Shown here: positions 62,961 to 64,000 of the stretch, piece after piece
How positions within the stretch are numbered: position 1 is the stretch's first letter
Layout of the letters: each line of letters starts with the position of its first letter
NCBI GenBank assembly: GCA_037577475.1
Contig: CM075206.1
Location: 7,845,459 to 7,909,458, forward strand
DNA: 64,000 nucleotides
DNA from: Chaunax sp. Z400
Taxonomy: Eukaryota; Chordata; Actinopteri; Lophiiformes; Chaunacidae
Reading direction: 5' to 3'
Position numbers and translations under genes: made by a program
Notes under the pieces: generated by a model
What the model saw: only the letters and a program-made list of their open reading frames with translations
What the model was told of the DNA's origin: nothing
Database searches by the model: none

Positions 62961-64000
62961 GCTCAGACCCTAACCCTAACCCTAACCCTAGCTCAAAACC
63001 TAACCCTAGCTCAAACCCTAACCCTAACCCTAACCCTAGTTCAAACCCTAACCCTAACCCTAGCTCAAACCCTAACCCTAACCCTAGCTCAAACCCTAAC
63101 CCTAGCTCAAACCCTAACCCTAACCCTAGCTCAAACCCTAACCCTAACCCTAACCCTAGCTCAAACCCTAACCCTAACCCTAGCTCAAACCCTAACCCTA
63201 ACCCTAACCCTAGCTCAAACCCTAACCCTAACCCTAACCCTAGCTCAAACCCTAACCCTAACCCTAACCCTAGCTCAAACCCTAACCCTAGCTCAAACCC
63301 TAACCCTAACCCTGACCCTAACCCTAGCTCAAACCCTAACCCTAACCCTAGCTCAAATCCTAACCCTAACCCTAACCCTAGCTCAAACCCTAACCTTAAC
63401 CCTAGCTCAAACCCTAACCCTAACCCTAGCTCAAACCCTAACCTTAACCCTAACCCTAGCTCAAACCCTAACCCTAACCCTAGCTCAAACCCTAACCCTA
63501 ACCCTAACCCTAGCTCAAACCCTAACCCTAACCCTAGCTCAAACCCTAACCCTAACCCTAACCCTAGCTCAAACCCTAACCCTAACCCTAGCTCAAACCC
63601 TAACCCTAACCCTAGCTCAAACCCTAACCCTAACTCTAAACCTAGCTCAAACCCTAACCCTAACCCTAGCTCAAACCCTAACCCTAACCCTAACCCTAGC
63701 TCAAACCCTAACCCTAACCCTAACCCTAGCTCAAACCCTAACCCTAACCCTAGCTCAAACCCTAACCCTAACCCTAACCCTAGCTCAAACCCTAACCCTA
63801 ACCCTAACCCTAGCTCAAAACCCTAGCTCAAACCCTAACCCTAACCCTGACCCTAACCCTAGCTCAAACCCTAACCCTAACCCTAGCTCAAATCCTAACC
63901 CTAACCCTAACCCTAGCTCAAACCCTAACCTAGCTCAAACCCTAACCCTAACCCTAGCTCAAACCCTAACCTAGCTCAAACCCTAACCCTAACCCTAGCT

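Larger units (their letters stand above)
61735..63313. repeat. Domain D, copy 4, internally expanded
   Basis: CCCTGACC 61735, CTCAAATCC 61775 and AGTTCAAA 61845 have offset 2899 to copy 3. GCTCTAACC at 62253 has offset 3109, 210 more, and CTCAGACC at 62962 has 3463, a further 354 more. The two jumps equal the lengths of the internal tandem duplications at 61771-62240 and 62253-62960. The block ends at the next CCCTGACC (63313). Confidence 0.8.
18443..64000 (-). repeat. Compound telomere-type satellite, right segment
   Basis: Same CCCTAA / CCCTAG / CTCAAA composition and orientation as left of the gap, unbroken to the window end, with no unique sequence. Its variants differ. CTCAAAACCC is more frequent. 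CCCTCGCTC, CCGTAGCC, CTCAGACCC, CCCTGACCC, CCTAACCTAGCTC and AATTCTAGCTC are common, each in its own stretch. No gene, RNA gene, transposon or promoter is visible in these 45.5 kb. Strand is that of the G-rich sequence. Confidence 0.95.

Noticed and set aside
1..64000. CRISPR array (short repeats at regular intervals)
   Set aside because: The stretches between CTCAAA elements are not unique spacers; they are one to seven copies of CCCTAA/CCCTAG. There are no cas genes or leader, and the repeat is a eukaryotic telomere type.
1..64000. Simple pure telomere
   Set aside because: Pure CCCTAA runs rarely exceed about seven hexamers and the CTCAAA partner recurs every 18-42 bases, so this is not canonical terminal repeat only.
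1..64000. Telomerase RNA gene or a template coding the 18-24-base unit directly
   Set aside because: Some yeasts have long telomere units templated in full. Here point variants are shared by paralogous copies 0.2-12 kb apart, which shows DNA copying and not fresh synthesis of most of the array. No separate RNA gene is visible.
1..64000. TERRA promoter, subtelomeric gene, transposon or centromere satellite
   Set aside because: No CpG-rich 29/37/61-base type repeats, no non-telomeric sequence longer than about 30 bases, no terminal inverted repeats or poly-A tails, and no unit near 170 bases was found.
1..64000. Functional meaning of the AGCT palindrome in each unit
   Set aside because: TAGCT/AGCTC gives a restriction site (AluI) in nearly every unit but nothing points to a biological role; it follows from the fixed CCCTAG-CTCAAA junction.
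1..64000. Naming the species
   Set aside because: The TTAGGG type occurs in vertebrates, many invertebrates, fungi and protists. I could not recognise TTTGAGCTAGGG arrays from memory, and nothing else in the window is informative.

Overview
The window is eukaryotic, non-coding and almost entirely one satellite. The + strand reads as hexamers of CCCTAA, the C-rich strand of the TTAGGG telomere repeat used by vertebrates, many other animals, many fungi and kinetoplastids. Every two to five hexamers the run closes with CCCTAG and is followed by a second hexamer, CTCAAA. On the G-rich (-) strand the building block is TTTGAG CTAGGG followed by one or more TTAGGG. Common unit lengths are 18, 24 and 30 bases, with some of 36 and 42. 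The species cannot be fixed from the sequence. The TTAGGG type argues against Arabidopsis-type plants (TTTAGGG), most insects (TTAGG), nematodes (TTAGGC) and ciliates (TTGGGG). I found no gene, RNA gene, transposon, promoter or unique sequence.

Layout. Positions 1-18342 are one array segment, 18343-18442 is exactly 100 N, and 18443-64000 is a second segment in the same orientation. The C-rich strand is on + throughout, which is the orientation expected at the left end of a chromosome sequence, and there is no inversion. No long pure CCCTAA cap appears at base 1, so the window starts inside the variant array.

Point variants, used as markers, show a higher-order structure. In the left segment a domain of about 1.8 kb occurs three times (about 1.45-3.3, 9.95-11.76 and 13.4-15.2 kb). 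Two blocks at 9.17-12.23 and 12.23-15.7 kb are a tandem duplication, and 3.27-5.45 kb is copied at 15.19-17.45 kb. After the gap the variants change. A CCGTAGCC cassette occurs 12 times between 20.6 and 40 kb, and CTCGCTC occurs 12 times, 11 of them before 30 kb. Tandem duplications there have offsets of about 680, 740 and 2214 bases. From 45.6 kb on there are triplicated 0.7-1.4 kb blocks, 120-base tandem repeats, and a domain of about 1.7 kb in four copies (49.9, 57.1, 58.8 and 61.7 kb). The last copy has grown internally by 210- and 354-base duplications.

The long open frames on the - strand (up to 763 codons, 'FELGLGLG') are a by-product of 6-base periodicity with no stop in one frame; I do not call them genes. 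All offsets were counted by eye from marker bases and should be confirmed by self-alignment.
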